From positions 1 to 12,303 of the forward strand of contig DATLRE010000088.1 of assembly GCA_035534835.1 (NCBI GenBank): a DNA stretch of 12,303 nucleotides. Direction: 5' to 3'. Source of the DNA: Bog-756 sp035534835 (GTDB lineage: Bacteria; Actinomycetota; Acidimicrobiia; Acidimicrobiales; RAAP-2). Made by a program: the position numbers and the translations under genes. Positions 6,402-12,303 of the stretch are shown here, piece after piece. Below the pieces are notes generated by a model. The model was not told the origin of the DNA and searched no databases. It was given only the letters and a program-made list of their open reading frames with translations. Each line of letters begins with the position of its first letter. Position 1 is the first letter of the stretch.

Positions 6402-7407
6402 AGCGCCGCTGCGGGCCGAGCCGGCTGAGCCGGGCGACGAGCACCTCGACCACCAGCTCCCCCGGGAGCCCGGTACCGCCGCGCAGGTCCAGATCCGCCT
6501 CGGCCAGCAGCTGCACGGCCCGGGCGACACGGGCCGAGCCGAGACGGTTCGCCTGGGCCAGGGCCTTCTTGGCGGGGAAGCTGCTCTTCAGCCCGAGGAC
6601 CTCGGCCGCCTGCTCCGCCGTCGTGACCCCGGAGCCGTCGAGGCGGAGCATCTGGCGGTAGTGCTTGTGGAGCAACGCGAGGATCACCAGCGGGTGGGAG
6701 TCCCCGGCCGACAGCATCCGGTGGAGCACCTCGAGCGCGGGCGCGGTCCGTCCGGCGTCGATGGCGTCGGTCAGGTCCCACGACGCCAGCGCCCCGGCCT
6801 CGCCCAGGAACGGCTCGAGGTCCGCCGCCGTCACCGTCGACCCGCGGCCGTAGGCGGCGGCCAGGGTGTCGAGCAGCCCGGCCAGCCGGCCCATGTCCTC
6901 GCCCAGGTGGGCACCGAGCCGGGCCTGGGCCGCAGCGTCCAGGCGCACCGGACCGCCCTTCAGGTGGTCGGCCAGCCATTGCGACCGGGCCTTGCCCGTC
7001 CCGACGGAGGTGTCGACGACGTCGCCGGCGGCCGCCACGGCCTTCGACAGGGACGCATGCACGGCACCGCCTCCGGCCACCAGCACCAGCGCGGTGGTGG
7101 GGAGCGGGTCCCCCAGGTACGCCACCAGCCGCTTGGCGTCGGCCGCGGTCACCTGGCCGGCCTCTCGGACGACGACCACCCGGCGTTCGACCAGGAACGG
7201 CGGTGTCGTGCAGGCGTCGATGACCGCCCCGACGTCCAAGTGGTCGACGCCCGGGCCGCCGAACTCCTCGACCATCATCGACGGGTCGCCCCCGGCCACC
7301 AGCTGCTCCACCAGGGCGTGGGCGGCCTGGGCCACGAGCGAGGGGTCGCCGCCGCGCACGAGGTAGGCGGGGCGGTGCCCGGTGGCGGTGGCGGCCGGTG
7401 TGCTCAC
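6400..7407 (-). CDS. holA: DNA polymerase III delta subunit (clamp loader)
   Basis: HolA is the clamp-opening subunit of the replicative clamp loader. The product is 335 residues, a normal length. Early residues AYLVRGGDPSLVAQAAHALV match the family's opening strand and helix. Later come TTPPFLVERRVVVVREAG, then TTALVLVAGGG and WLADHLKGG, a middle segment GEDMGRLAGLLDTLAAAYG, and ASWDLTDAIDAG (about residues 205-220), a recognisable HolA block. The C-terminal collar has LHRMLSAGDSHPLVILALL, HKHYRQMLRL, LKSSFPAKKALAQANRLG and DLRGGTGLPGELVVEVLVARL. The start is GTG at 7407-7405, overlapping the folP2 stop as GTGA; the same frame stays open further upstream, but that part overlaps folP2 and lacks HolA features. 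Many actinobacteria have holA beside comEC and rpsT; here it follows folP2. Confidence 0.93.
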   Translation of the reverse strand: MSTPAATATGHRPAYLVRGGDPSLVAQAAHALVEQLVAGGDPSMMVEEFGGPGVDHLDVGAVIDACTTPPFLVERRVVVVREAGQVTAADAKRLVAYLGDPLPTTALVLVAGGGAVHASLSKAVAAAGDVVDTSVGTGKARSQWLADHLKGGPVRLDAAAQARLGAHLGEDMGRLAGLLDTLAAAYGRGSTVTAADLEPFLGEAGALASWDLTDAIDAGRTAPALEVLHRMLSAGDSHPLVILALLHKHYRQMLRLDGSGVTTAEQAAEVLGLKSSFPAKKALAQANRLGSARVARAVQLLAEADLDLRGGTGLPGELVVEVLVARLSRLGPQRR

Positions 7408-8246
7408 CGGGCGGACCCGCCGATGGCGGCCAGGACATCGCAGGCCTGCCGGTGTGCCCCCACCTCGTGGACCCGCATCACCCGGCAGCCGAGGGCGGCG
7501 CCGAGCGCGGTGGCCGAGAGCGACGCCTCCCGCCGCTCCCCGATCCCGAGGCCCAGCACCACGCCGAGGAACGTCTTGTTCGAGGCCGACAGGAGCAGCG
7601 GGTAGCCGAGGTCGGCGAGCTGGTCCGACGCCCGCAGGAGGGTGAGCGACTGCTGCGCCGTCTTGCCCAGGTCGAGGCCGGCGTCGATCACGATCCGGTC
7701 GGGGGCGATCCCCGCGGCCAGCGCCCGCTCGGCCCGGTCGAGGAGGAAGTCCCGGACGGTCCCGACCACGTCGTCGTAGACGGGATCGGGGTCGGGGATG
7801 CGCGGGCCGAGTCGGATGTGGGTGGCCACGACGGTCGCCCCGTGCTCGGCGGCGGCCGCCAGGTAGTCCGGGTCGGCGAACCCGCTGATGTCGTTGCCGA
7901 CGACGGCACCGGCCCGGTAGGCCGCCCGGGCCACCGACGCCCGCCACGTGTCGACCGACAGTGCGACGTCGAACCGTCCGGCGAGGGCTTCGATGGCCGG
8001 GATCACGCGCTCCAGCTCCTCGGCCTCCCCGACCTCGGGTCCTGGCCCGGCCTTGACCCCGCCCACGTCGAGCAGGTCGGCGCCCTGGTCGACCAGGAGG
8101 CCGGCCCGCCGCACCAGGTCGTCGAGGGCGTAGGTGGCGCCCCTGTCGTAGAAGGAGTCGGGGGTGCGGTTGAGGATCCCCATGACGAGGGACCGGTGCT
8201 CGATGTCGAACGTCCGCCGGCCGAGTCGCAGGGTCGTGGCGCGCAC
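7404..8246 (-). CDS. folP2: FolP2-type dihydropteroate synthase paralogue
   Basis: This is a TIM-barrel protein of the dihydropteroate synthase family, 280 residues. Family landmarks are MGILNRTPDSFYDRG (22-36), LLDVGGVKAGPG (58-69), LSVDTW (96-101), GNDISG (117-122), IDAGLDLGKT (187-196), SASNKTFLG (220-228) and MRVHEVG (257-263). Compared with true DHPS, the pABA-loop GGESTRPG is replaced by GGVKAGPG, the DPGFGFGKT block by DAGLDLGKT, SRK by SNK and RVHDV by RVHEV. These substitutions match mycobacterial FolP2 (Rv1207), which is reported to lack DHPS activity. So the reaction is uncertain: it may act on a different pterin-like substrate or have another role. The start is GTG at 8246-8244, with TAGCGT 7 nt upstream (leaderless pattern). 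The stop overlaps holA. Confidence 0.88.
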   Translation of the reverse strand: MRATTLRLGRRTFDIEHRSLVMGILNRTPDSFYDRGATYALDDLVRRAGLLVDQGADLLDVGGVKAGPGPEVGEAEELERVIPAIEALAGRFDVALSVDTWRASVARAAYRAGAVVGNDISGFADPDYLAAAAEHGATVVATHIRLGPRIPDPDPVYDDVVGTVRDFLLDRAERALAAGIAPDRIVIDAGLDLGKTAQQSLTLLRASDQLADLGYPLLLSASNKTFLGVVLGLGIGERREASLSATALGAALGCRVMRVHEVGAHRQACDVLAAIGGSAR

Positions 8247-8253
8247 GGCTGTG

Positions 8254-8259
8254 ACGCTA
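8254..8259 (-). promoter_or_regulatory. -10 box (TAGCGT) for a leaderless folP2-holA transcript
   Basis: On the minus strand TAGCGT ends 7 nt before the GTG start of folP2, which would place transcription initiation at or next to the start codon. There is no purine-rich ribosome site and no clear -35. The same arrangement recurs before three other genes in this window. Confidence 0.5.
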
Positions 8260-8303
8260 CCGGAGGCTGGTGGTGGCCGGTTCGCCGTCGCAGGGCCCCG
8301 GGG

Positions 8304-9023
8304 TCAGAAGAGCCGGGAGGCCAGTGCCCTGCGGTAGCCCGGGGTCCGGGGGTCGTCCGGGCCGAGGGTCTCCAGCAGGTCGAGGAACGCCTGGCGGGCG
8401 TCCGGGTCGTCCTTCACCCGCTCGAGCAGGCCGTCGAGCACCGACCCCACGTCCTCCGCGTTCGCCAGGTCCCCCCGGGTGGCGAGCCGCGCCTCGGCGA
8501 GCAGCCGGCGGGTCTCGGGCGTCCCGGGGATGCGACCGAGCAGCGCGACGGCCTCCTCGGTGTCGCCACGGGCGATGAGCAGGCCGGACAGCCCGACGAT
8601 GGCCGCCTCGTGGTCGGGCTGGAGCTCGAGCGCCCGACGGAGGAGCGCCTCGTCGCCGGCGGCGGCGCCCTCGTCGGCCAGCAGGTCGGCCTCGGAGCGG
8701 GACGGCGCCAGCCGGTCGACGAACGCCTGCACGGCCGCCTCCGGTTGGGCACCGATGAACTGGTCGACCACGGCGCCGTCGCGGAGCGCGAACACGGCCG
8801 GAATCGACTGGACCCGGAAGCTCGCCGAGATCGCCGGGTTCTCGTCGACGTTCACCTTCACGAGCTCGACGGCACCGTCGGTGGCCGCCACCACACGCTC
8901 CAGGATCGGCCCGAGCGTCGTGCACGGCCCGCACCATGGCGCCCAGAGGTCGACGACCACGGGTACCTCGGACGAGCGCCCGAGGACGACGTCCTCGAAG
9001 GTGGCATCGGTTGCATCGACCAT
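8304..9023 (-). CDS. Thioredoxin-TPR protein (CnoX/YbbN-like)
   Basis: This 239-residue protein has an N-terminal thioredoxin domain and a C-terminal TPR-like helical region. The thioredoxin part shows VVVDLWAPWCGPCTTLGPIL with the active pair C31 and C34, VKVNVDENP (56-63) and the cis-proline loop QSIPAVF (P75). From about residue 113 come helical repeats: EALLRRALELQPDHEAAIVG, ARGDTEEAVALLGRIPG and RLLAEARLATRGD. Family members act as redox-linked holdases. The E. coli member has lost CXXC oxidoreductase function, whereas this one keeps a complete CGPC, as many actinobacterial homologues do. No signal peptide is seen, so it is cytoplasmic. The ATG at 9023-9021 starts a complete domain and lies 8 nt after TAGGGT, indicating a leaderless mRNA. 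It is followed by folP2 after a 57-bp gap that holds a separate promoter, so they need not be one operon. Confidence 0.92.
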   Translation of the reverse strand: MVDATDATFEDVVLGRSSEVPVVVDLWAPWCGPCTTLGPILERVVAATDGAVELVKVNVDENPAISASFRVQSIPAVFALRDGAVVDQFIGAQPEAAVQAFVDRLAPSRSEADLLADEGAAAGDEALLRRALELQPDHEAAIVGLSGLLIARGDTEEAVALLGRIPGTPETRRLLAEARLATRGDLANAEDVGSVLDGLLERVKDDPDARQAFLDLLETLGPDDPRTPGYRRALASRLF

Positions 9024-9031
9024 CGCCCACG

Positions 9032-9037
9032 ACCCTA
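9032..9037 (-). promoter_or_regulatory. -10 box (TAGGGT) for the thioredoxin-TPR gene
   Basis: TAGGGT on the minus strand ends 8 nt before the ATG. It lies in a 78-bp divergent intergenic region shared with the phosphotransferase gene. No -35 match was seen. Confidence 0.45.
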
Positions 9038-9089
9038 CCGGGCGTCGGGCGGCGACACGACCGGCACCGGACGGCTCCGGCGGCGCGGG

Positions 9090-9095
9090 TAGCGT
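9090..9095 (+). promoter_or_regulatory. -10 box (TAGCGT) for the phosphotransferase-PAC2 pair
   Basis: TAGCGT ends 6 nt before the ATG at 9102, so initiation would fall at or next to the start codon and the transcript would be leaderless. No ribosome site or -35 is recognisable. The hexamer is identical to that before folP2. Confidence 0.5.
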
Positions 9096-9101
9096 CGTGG
9101 C

Positions 9102-10190
9102 ATGGACGCCGCACCGAACGCCGCCACCACGACCACGGGATCCCCCGTCGCCGACGACGTCGCCGAGGGGATCGACCGCGGTCCCGTGAGCGAGTGGCTC
9201 GCCGCCAACGTGGACGGTGCCGTCCCGCCCTTCGACTTCGCACTGATCGCCGGCGGCCGGTCCAACCTCACGTACCGGGTCACCGACGCCGCCGGCCACG
9301 CCTACGCGCTGCGCCGGCCGCCGGTGAGCCACGTGCTCGCCACCGCACACGACATGTCCCGCGAGCACACCGTCATCAGTGCCCTGCAGCCGACCGGCGT
9401 GCCCGTCCCCCGGACCCTCGGCCTGTGCACCGACACCGACGTCAACGGTGCCCCGTTCTACGTGATGTCCTTCGTCGAGGGGCACATCCTGCGCGACGAG
9501 GCTGCATCGGCCGAGCTGTCCGAGCCGGTGCGGGCCCACGCCTCCGACTCCTTGATCGACACCCTGGCCCGTCTGCACGCCGTCGACGTGGACGCCGTCG
9601 GGCTCGGCGACTTCGCCCGCCGCGAGGGGTACATCGCCCGCCAGCTCAAGCGGTGGCACGGACAGTTCGAGCAGTCGACGCTCGACGGCGTGGCGGGCCC
9701 CGCGGTCATCGACCGGGCCTTCGAGGTCCTGTCGGCCAAGATTCCCGAGCAGCAGGGCGTGTCCATCGTGCACGGCGACTACCGGCTCGACAACACCGTG
9801 CTCGACGACAACGGCGACGTCATCGCCATCCTCGACTGGGAGATCTGCACGCTCGGCGACCCGCTGGCCGATCTCGGACTGCTGCTCGTCTACTGGGCAG
9901 AGGCCGACGACGCCAACCAGGCCGTGCTCGGGGTGGCGCCCACCGCGCTGCCCGGCTTCGCCACCCGGACGCAGCTGGTCGAGCGGTACGCGGCGGCCAG
10001 CGGCCGCGACGTCACCGCCGTCCCCTACTACCAGGCCTTCGGGATCTGGAAGCTGGCGTGCATCCTCCAGGGCGTCTACGTCCGCTACGCCGGGGGTGCG
10101 GCCGCCGGCGACCGAAGCGGCGTCGACCAGTTCGCCGAAGGCGTCGCCCGTCTGGGAGAGCGGGCGCTCGGCGACGTGGAGTCCCTATGA
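9102..10190 (+). CDS. Phosphotransferase family protein (APH / ACAD10-like)
   Basis: This is a protein-kinase-fold phosphotransferase of 362 residues. It shows a nucleotide-binding loop FALIAGGRSNLTYRV (46-60), the strand YALRRPPVSH (68-77), PFYVMSFVEGHILRD (118-132), the catalytic loop VHGDYRLDN (223-231, with D226 and N231), and the metal-binding motif AILDWEICTLGDPLADLG (242-259, with D245). Sequences with LRRPP and HGDYRLDN are typical of the acyl-CoA-dehydrogenase-associated group (ACAD10/11), whose bacterial relatives are thought to phosphorylate hydroxylated acyl substrates. They also occur near beta-oxidation genes, but none is visible here. An antibiotic-resistance function is unlikely on these motifs. 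The ATG at 9102 has a TAGCGT 6 nt upstream. The stop overlaps the PAC2 gene as ATGA. Substrate unknown. Confidence 0.88.
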   Translation: MDAAPNAATTTTGSPVADDVAEGIDRGPVSEWLAANVDGAVPPFDFALIAGGRSNLTYRVTDAAGHAYALRRPPVSHVLATAHDMSREHTVISALQPTGVPVPRTLGLCTDTDVNGAPFYVMSFVEGHILRDEAASAELSEPVRAHASDSLIDTLARLHAVDVDAVGLGDFARREGYIARQLKRWHGQFEQSTLDGVAGPAVIDRAFEVLSAKIPEQQGVSIVHGDYRLDNTVLDDNGDVIAILDWEICTLGDPLADLGLLLVYWAEADDANQAVLGVAPTALPGFATRTQLVERYAAASGRDVTAVPYYQAFGIWKLACILQGVYVRYAGGAAAGDRSGVDQFAEGVARLGERALGDVESL

Positions 10191-11095
10191 GCCCCTCCGA
10201 CGGGTCCGACCTGTACGCGTTCGAGCCCGGCTGGGGAGAGCCCGAGGGCATCCGCCTCCACCGACCGGTGATGGTGGTCGCCCTCGAAGGGTGGGTGGAC
10301 GCCGGCATGGGTGCGTCGGCCGCCATCGCACACCTCCTGACCGGGGCGCCCACGGCCACGGTCGCCACCTTCGACGCCGAGCCGCTCATCGACCAGCGGG
10401 CCCGCCGGCCGATCGCCCGGATCGAGGACGGGGTCACCACCGAGCTGACCTGGCCGTCGATCCGCCTCCTGGCCGGCAAGGACCGGGTCGGCGCCGACCT
10501 GCTCTACCTCACCGGCCCGGAGCCCGACTTCGGCTGGCGGAGCTTCATCGAGGCCGTGGTCGCGATCACCACCCGGCTCGGCGTGCGCACGGTGGTGGGC
10601 TTCGGCGCCTTCCCCGCGCCCACACCGCACACCCGCCCGGTGCGCCTCGCCTCGACCGTGCCGCCGGAGTCGGCCGACCTGGCCGGGCGCATCGGCACCG
10701 TGCACGGCACCCTCGAGGTGCCCGCCGGGGTCCAGGCGGCGATCGAGGTGGCGCTGGGTGCGGCCGGGATCCCGGTGATCGGGCTGTGGGCGAGGGTGCC
10801 CCACTACGTGTCGGCTATGCCGTACCCCGAGGCCAGCGCCGCCCTCATCGAGGGGTTGTGCGCGGTGACCGGCACCGTCCTCGACACGGTGGAGCTGCGC
10901 ACCGCCGGCGAGGCGTCCCGGATCCAGGTGGACGAGCTGATCGGCGCCAATCCGGACCACCTCGAGATGGTCCGGCGCCTCGAGGCCGCCATCGACTCGG
11001 AGGAGGGCACCCCCCTGGGGTTCGCGTCCGACCTGCCGAGCGGCGACGAGATCGCCGCCGAACTCGAGCAGTTCCTCAGGGGCGAGGGCGACTGA
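10187..11095 (+). CDS. PAC2 family protein
   Basis: This 302-residue protein belongs to the PAC2 (proteasome assembly chaperone) superfamily, of which actinobacteria often have one or two members. Landmarks are LHRPVMVVALEGWVDAGMGA (24-43), ATFDAEPLIDQRARRP, LYLTGPEPDFGWRSFIEAVV, RTVVGFGAFPAPTPHTRPV, PVIGLWARVPHYVSAMPYPE and a C-terminal acidic helix. In archaea and eukaryotes such proteins help assemble the 20S proteasome; the bacterial role is not established. The start ATG overlaps the phosphotransferase stop (ATGA), with GGAG at 10178-10181 as a ribosome site. No proteasome gene is present in the window, so a link to protein turnover is not supported here. The last 20 bp overlap the opposing DUF1707 gene. 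Confidence 0.9.
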   Translation: MSPSDGSDLYAFEPGWGEPEGIRLHRPVMVVALEGWVDAGMGASAAIAHLLTGAPTATVATFDAEPLIDQRARRPIARIEDGVTTELTWPSIRLLAGKDRVGADLLYLTGPEPDFGWRSFIEAVVAITTRLGVRTVVGFGAFPAPTPHTRPVRLASTVPPESADLAGRIGTVHGTLEVPAGVQAAIEVALGAAGIPVIGLWARVPHYVSAMPYPEASAALIEGLCAVTGTVLDTVELRTAGEASRIQVDELIGANPDHLEMVRRLEAAIDSEEGTPLGFASDLPSGDEIAAELEQFLRGEGD

Positions 11096-11591
11096 CCGCC
11101 ACCGCGACGGTGCCCGCCGCACCGGCGTGGCGGTTGTGGGCCACGTGGGACACGATCAGGGCGAGCGCCACCATCGCCACCACCAGGACGGCGACCAGGA
11201 GGGCCAGGGCCACCCACCCGTTGCCCGGGCCGCGCCGTTCCGCCGCCGGGGTGAGGTTGGCCCACAGCGCCGCATCGACGGCGGCCGGGTCCGGGCCCGG
11301 TGGCACGGCCCGGCCCGCAGGCCCGCCGAAGGCCGGCAGCTCGGTGACGATGCGCCGGAGCTCGTCGACGGACACGGCGTCGGCCAGCTCGGCCAGGCGG
11401 GACCGGTACTCGGCCGCGGACAGCAGGCCCCGCTCGGCGGCGTGGTCGAGGAGCACGCCGTAGCGGTTCCGCTCCTCGTCGGTCACCACGGGAGGCGGGA
11501 CGCCGGGCACCGCGGCCCCGGGCACGGCGGACCCGGTGGCGAGTTCGGGGACGGGCCGGGGCAGGGTCCGATCGGTTCCGTCGGCGCTCAC
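11076..11591 (-). CDS. DUF1707-type single-pass membrane protein
   Basis: This 171-residue protein begins with a Pro/Ala-rich stretch. A DUF1707-like helical unit follows at about residues 35-88 (VVTDEERNRYGVLLDHAAER, then GLLSAAEYRSRLAEL, then DELRRIVTELP), which matches the usual pattern of a small short-repeat domain ending in LxxLP. One strong membrane helix runs about 126-149 (WVALALLVAVLVVAMVALAL), with a short tail after it. DUF1707 occurs in many actinobacterial membrane proteins and has no settled function. The start GTG at 11591-11589 lies 6 nt after CACAAT. The 3' end overlaps PAC2 by 20 bp in the opposite direction, so transcripts would be complementary there. No signal peptide is seen at the N-terminus. 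Confidence 0.82.
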   Translation of the reverse strand: MSADGTDRTLPRPVPELATGSAVPGAAVPGVPPPVVTDEERNRYGVLLDHAAERGLLSAAEYRSRLAELADAVSVDELRRIVTELPAFGGPAGRAVPPGPDPAAVDAALWANLTPAAERRGPGNGWVALALLVAVLVVAMVALALIVSHVAHNRHAGAAGTVAVAVSRPRP

Positions 11592-11597
11592 CCGTCA

Positions 11598-11628
11598 ATT
11601 GTGCTGACGCGGCGCGTGGTTGCGCAAC
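11598..11628 (-). promoter_or_regulatory. Promoter of the DUF1707 gene with an overlapping palindrome
   Basis: On the minus strand TTGCGC (11622-11627) and CACAAT (11598-11603) are spaced by 18 bp and end 6 nt before the GTG, compatible with a leaderless transcript. The -35 half sits inside a perfect 10-bp palindrome, GTTGCGCAAC (11619-11628). The -10 is a weaker match than the TANNNT boxes elsewhere. Confidence 0.4.
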
Positions 11629-11686
11629 TACCCCGGGTGCATGCCGCCACGCGCCGTCCTCCGTCCCGCCGGGCGGCGGCCCTTGG

Positions 11687-11692
11687 TACCGT
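11687..11692 (+). promoter_or_regulatory. -10 box (TACCGT) for the oxidoreductase gene
   Basis: TACCGT ends 5 nt before the ATG at 11698 and fits the TANNNT leaderless pattern seen before other genes here. There is no clear -35. Confidence 0.45.
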
Positions 11693-11697
11693 GGCCC

Positions 11698-12303
11698 ATG
11701 CTCGTCGACGGGACCCTCGGATTCGACCCGGCCGGGGTGGTCGCGCAGGCCACGGAGGCGGAGGCGGCCGGCTACGACGGCATCTGGTCGGCCGAGACCA
11801 GCCACGACCCGTTCCTGCCGCTGGTGCTGGCGGCCGAGCACACCCGCCGACTCCAGGTCGGCACCGGGATCGCCGTCGCCTTCGCCCGCAACCCGATGAC
11901 CCTGGCCGTCACGGCCAACGACCTCCACGCCGCCGCACAGGGGCGGTTCCTGCTGGGTCTCGGGAGCCAGATCAAGCCCCACATCGAGAAGCGCTACTCG
12001 ATGCCGTGGTCGCATCCCGCCCCCCGGATGCGCGAGCTCGTCCTGGCCGTGCGCGCCATCTGGGCCAGCTGGGCCGACGGGACCCGCCTGGCCTTCCGTG
12101 GCGAGTACTACCGCCACACGTTGATGACCCCGATGTTCGACCCGGGCCCCAACCCGTACGGGAACCCGCCGGTCTTCCTGGCCGCCGTGGGCCCCCTCAT
12201 GACCGAGGTGGCCGGCGAGGTCGGCGACGGCCTGCTGGCCCACTCGTTCACGACCGAGCGGTACCTGCGCGAGGTGACGCTGCCCGCGCTCGGCCGGGGA
12301 CTG
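11698..12303 (+). CDS. LLM class F420-dependent oxidoreductase (3' end outside window)
   Basis: The first 202 residues of a luciferase-like TIM-barrel oxidoreductase are present; family members usually run to about 340. It opens with MLVDGTLGFDPAGVVAQATE, then AAGYDGIWSAETSHDPFLPL, LQVGTGIAVAFARNPMTLAV, AQGRFLLGLGSQIKPHIEKR, YSMPWSHPAPRMRELVLAVR, FRGEYYRHTLMTPMF and PVFLAAVGPLMTEVAGEVGDG. This layout, with VGTGI...RNP and GLGSQIKPH, is that of the F420-dependent LLM group (MSMEG_2256-like). Such enzymes transfer hydride between F420 and small organic substrates. Substrate cannot be told. The ATG at 11698 fits the N-terminal beta strand and lies 5 nt after TACCGT. The frame has no stop before the window edge. 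Confidence 0.9.
   Translation, partial: MLVDGTLGFDPAGVVAQATEAEAAGYDGIWSAETSHDPFLPLVLAAEHTRRLQVGTGIAVAFARNPMTLAVTANDLHAAAQGRFLLGLGSQIKPHIEKRYSMPWSHPAPRMRELVLAVRAIWASWADGTRLAFRGEYYRHTLMTPMFDPGPNPYGNPPVFLAAVGPLMTEVAGEVGDGLLAHSFTTERYLREVTLPALGRGL

Noticed and set aside
7408..7947. Upstream extension of holA in the same frame
   Set aside because: The extra part lies inside folP2, is Arg/Gly/Pro-rich and lacks HolA features; the GTG at 7407 starts exactly where family similarity begins.
9024..9773. Extension of the thioredoxin-TPR gene upstream
   Set aside because: The open frame overlaps the phosphotransferase gene and has no domain; the ATG at 9023 begins a complete thioredoxin fold.
9102..10190. 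Aminoglycoside resistance gene
   Set aside because: The LRRPP and HGDYRLDN/ILDWE motifs match the ACAD10-like phosphotransferase group; no resistance-specific features are seen.
1..12303. CRISPR, mobile elements, tRNA or rRNA genes, phage defence system
   Set aside because: No repeat-spacer pattern, transposase, terminal repeats or RNA gene signature was seen; genes are ordinary chromosomal families.

Overview
This window is about 12.3 kb of very high-GC DNA whose gene content points to an actinobacterium (Actinomycetota). It carries the actinobacterial imuA-imuB-dnaE2 translesion cassette, DUF2510 and DUF1707 proteins, a FolP2-type dihydropteroate synthase paralogue, an F420-dependent luciferase-like oxidoreductase, and several genes with a TANNNT -10 box only 5-8 nt before the start codon (the leaderless pattern common in Actinobacteria). 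A deep-branching class such as Acidimicrobiia is plausible, but that is an inference.

Layout. Positions 1-5021 (+) hold a tight three-gene cassette: imuA (its 5' end lies outside the window), imuB (1 bp later) and dnaE2 (13 bp later). Together they encode an SOS-type mutagenic translesion synthesis system. Positions 5022-5155 form the most structured intergenic region. It has a possible weak terminator, a small palindrome, and a 38-bp dyad in an unusually AT-rich patch that overlaps a TTGACT -35-like element. Downstream come a possible 37-codon leader ORF with a good ribosome site (5156-5269) and, overlapping it by ATGA, a membrane protein with a C-terminal DUF2510 domain (5266-6360). On the minus strand, 6400-9023 holds a thioredoxin-TPR protein (CnoX/YbbN-like), then folP2, then holA; folP2 and holA overlap by GTGA. 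From 9102 (+), a phosphotransferase of the APH/ACAD10 type is coupled by ATGA to a PAC2-family protein. A DUF1707 membrane protein (minus) converges on PAC2 with a 20-bp 3' overlap. An LLM-class flavin oxidoreductase starts at 11698 and runs off the right edge.

How the genes work together. ImuA, ImuB and DnaE2 are expected to act as one mutasome, with DnaE2 as the catalytic polymerase and ImuA/ImuB as accessory factors. HolA is the delta subunit of the replicative clamp loader and is linked only by proximity. The other genes look like housekeeping or accessory metabolism.

Most notable points. (1) ImuB appears doubly pruned: it lacks the N-terminal palm/fingers part and the little finger of a Y-family polymerase, and the place where the clamp-binding motif is expected is degenerate. 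(2) The operator-like dyad, promoter and leader ORF stand upstream of the DUF2510 gene. (3) A FolP2-type paralogue with altered substrate loops is translationally coupled to a clamp-loader gene. I saw no mobile elements, CRISPR arrays, tRNA or rRNA genes. No gene-free stretch is longer than about 135 bp.
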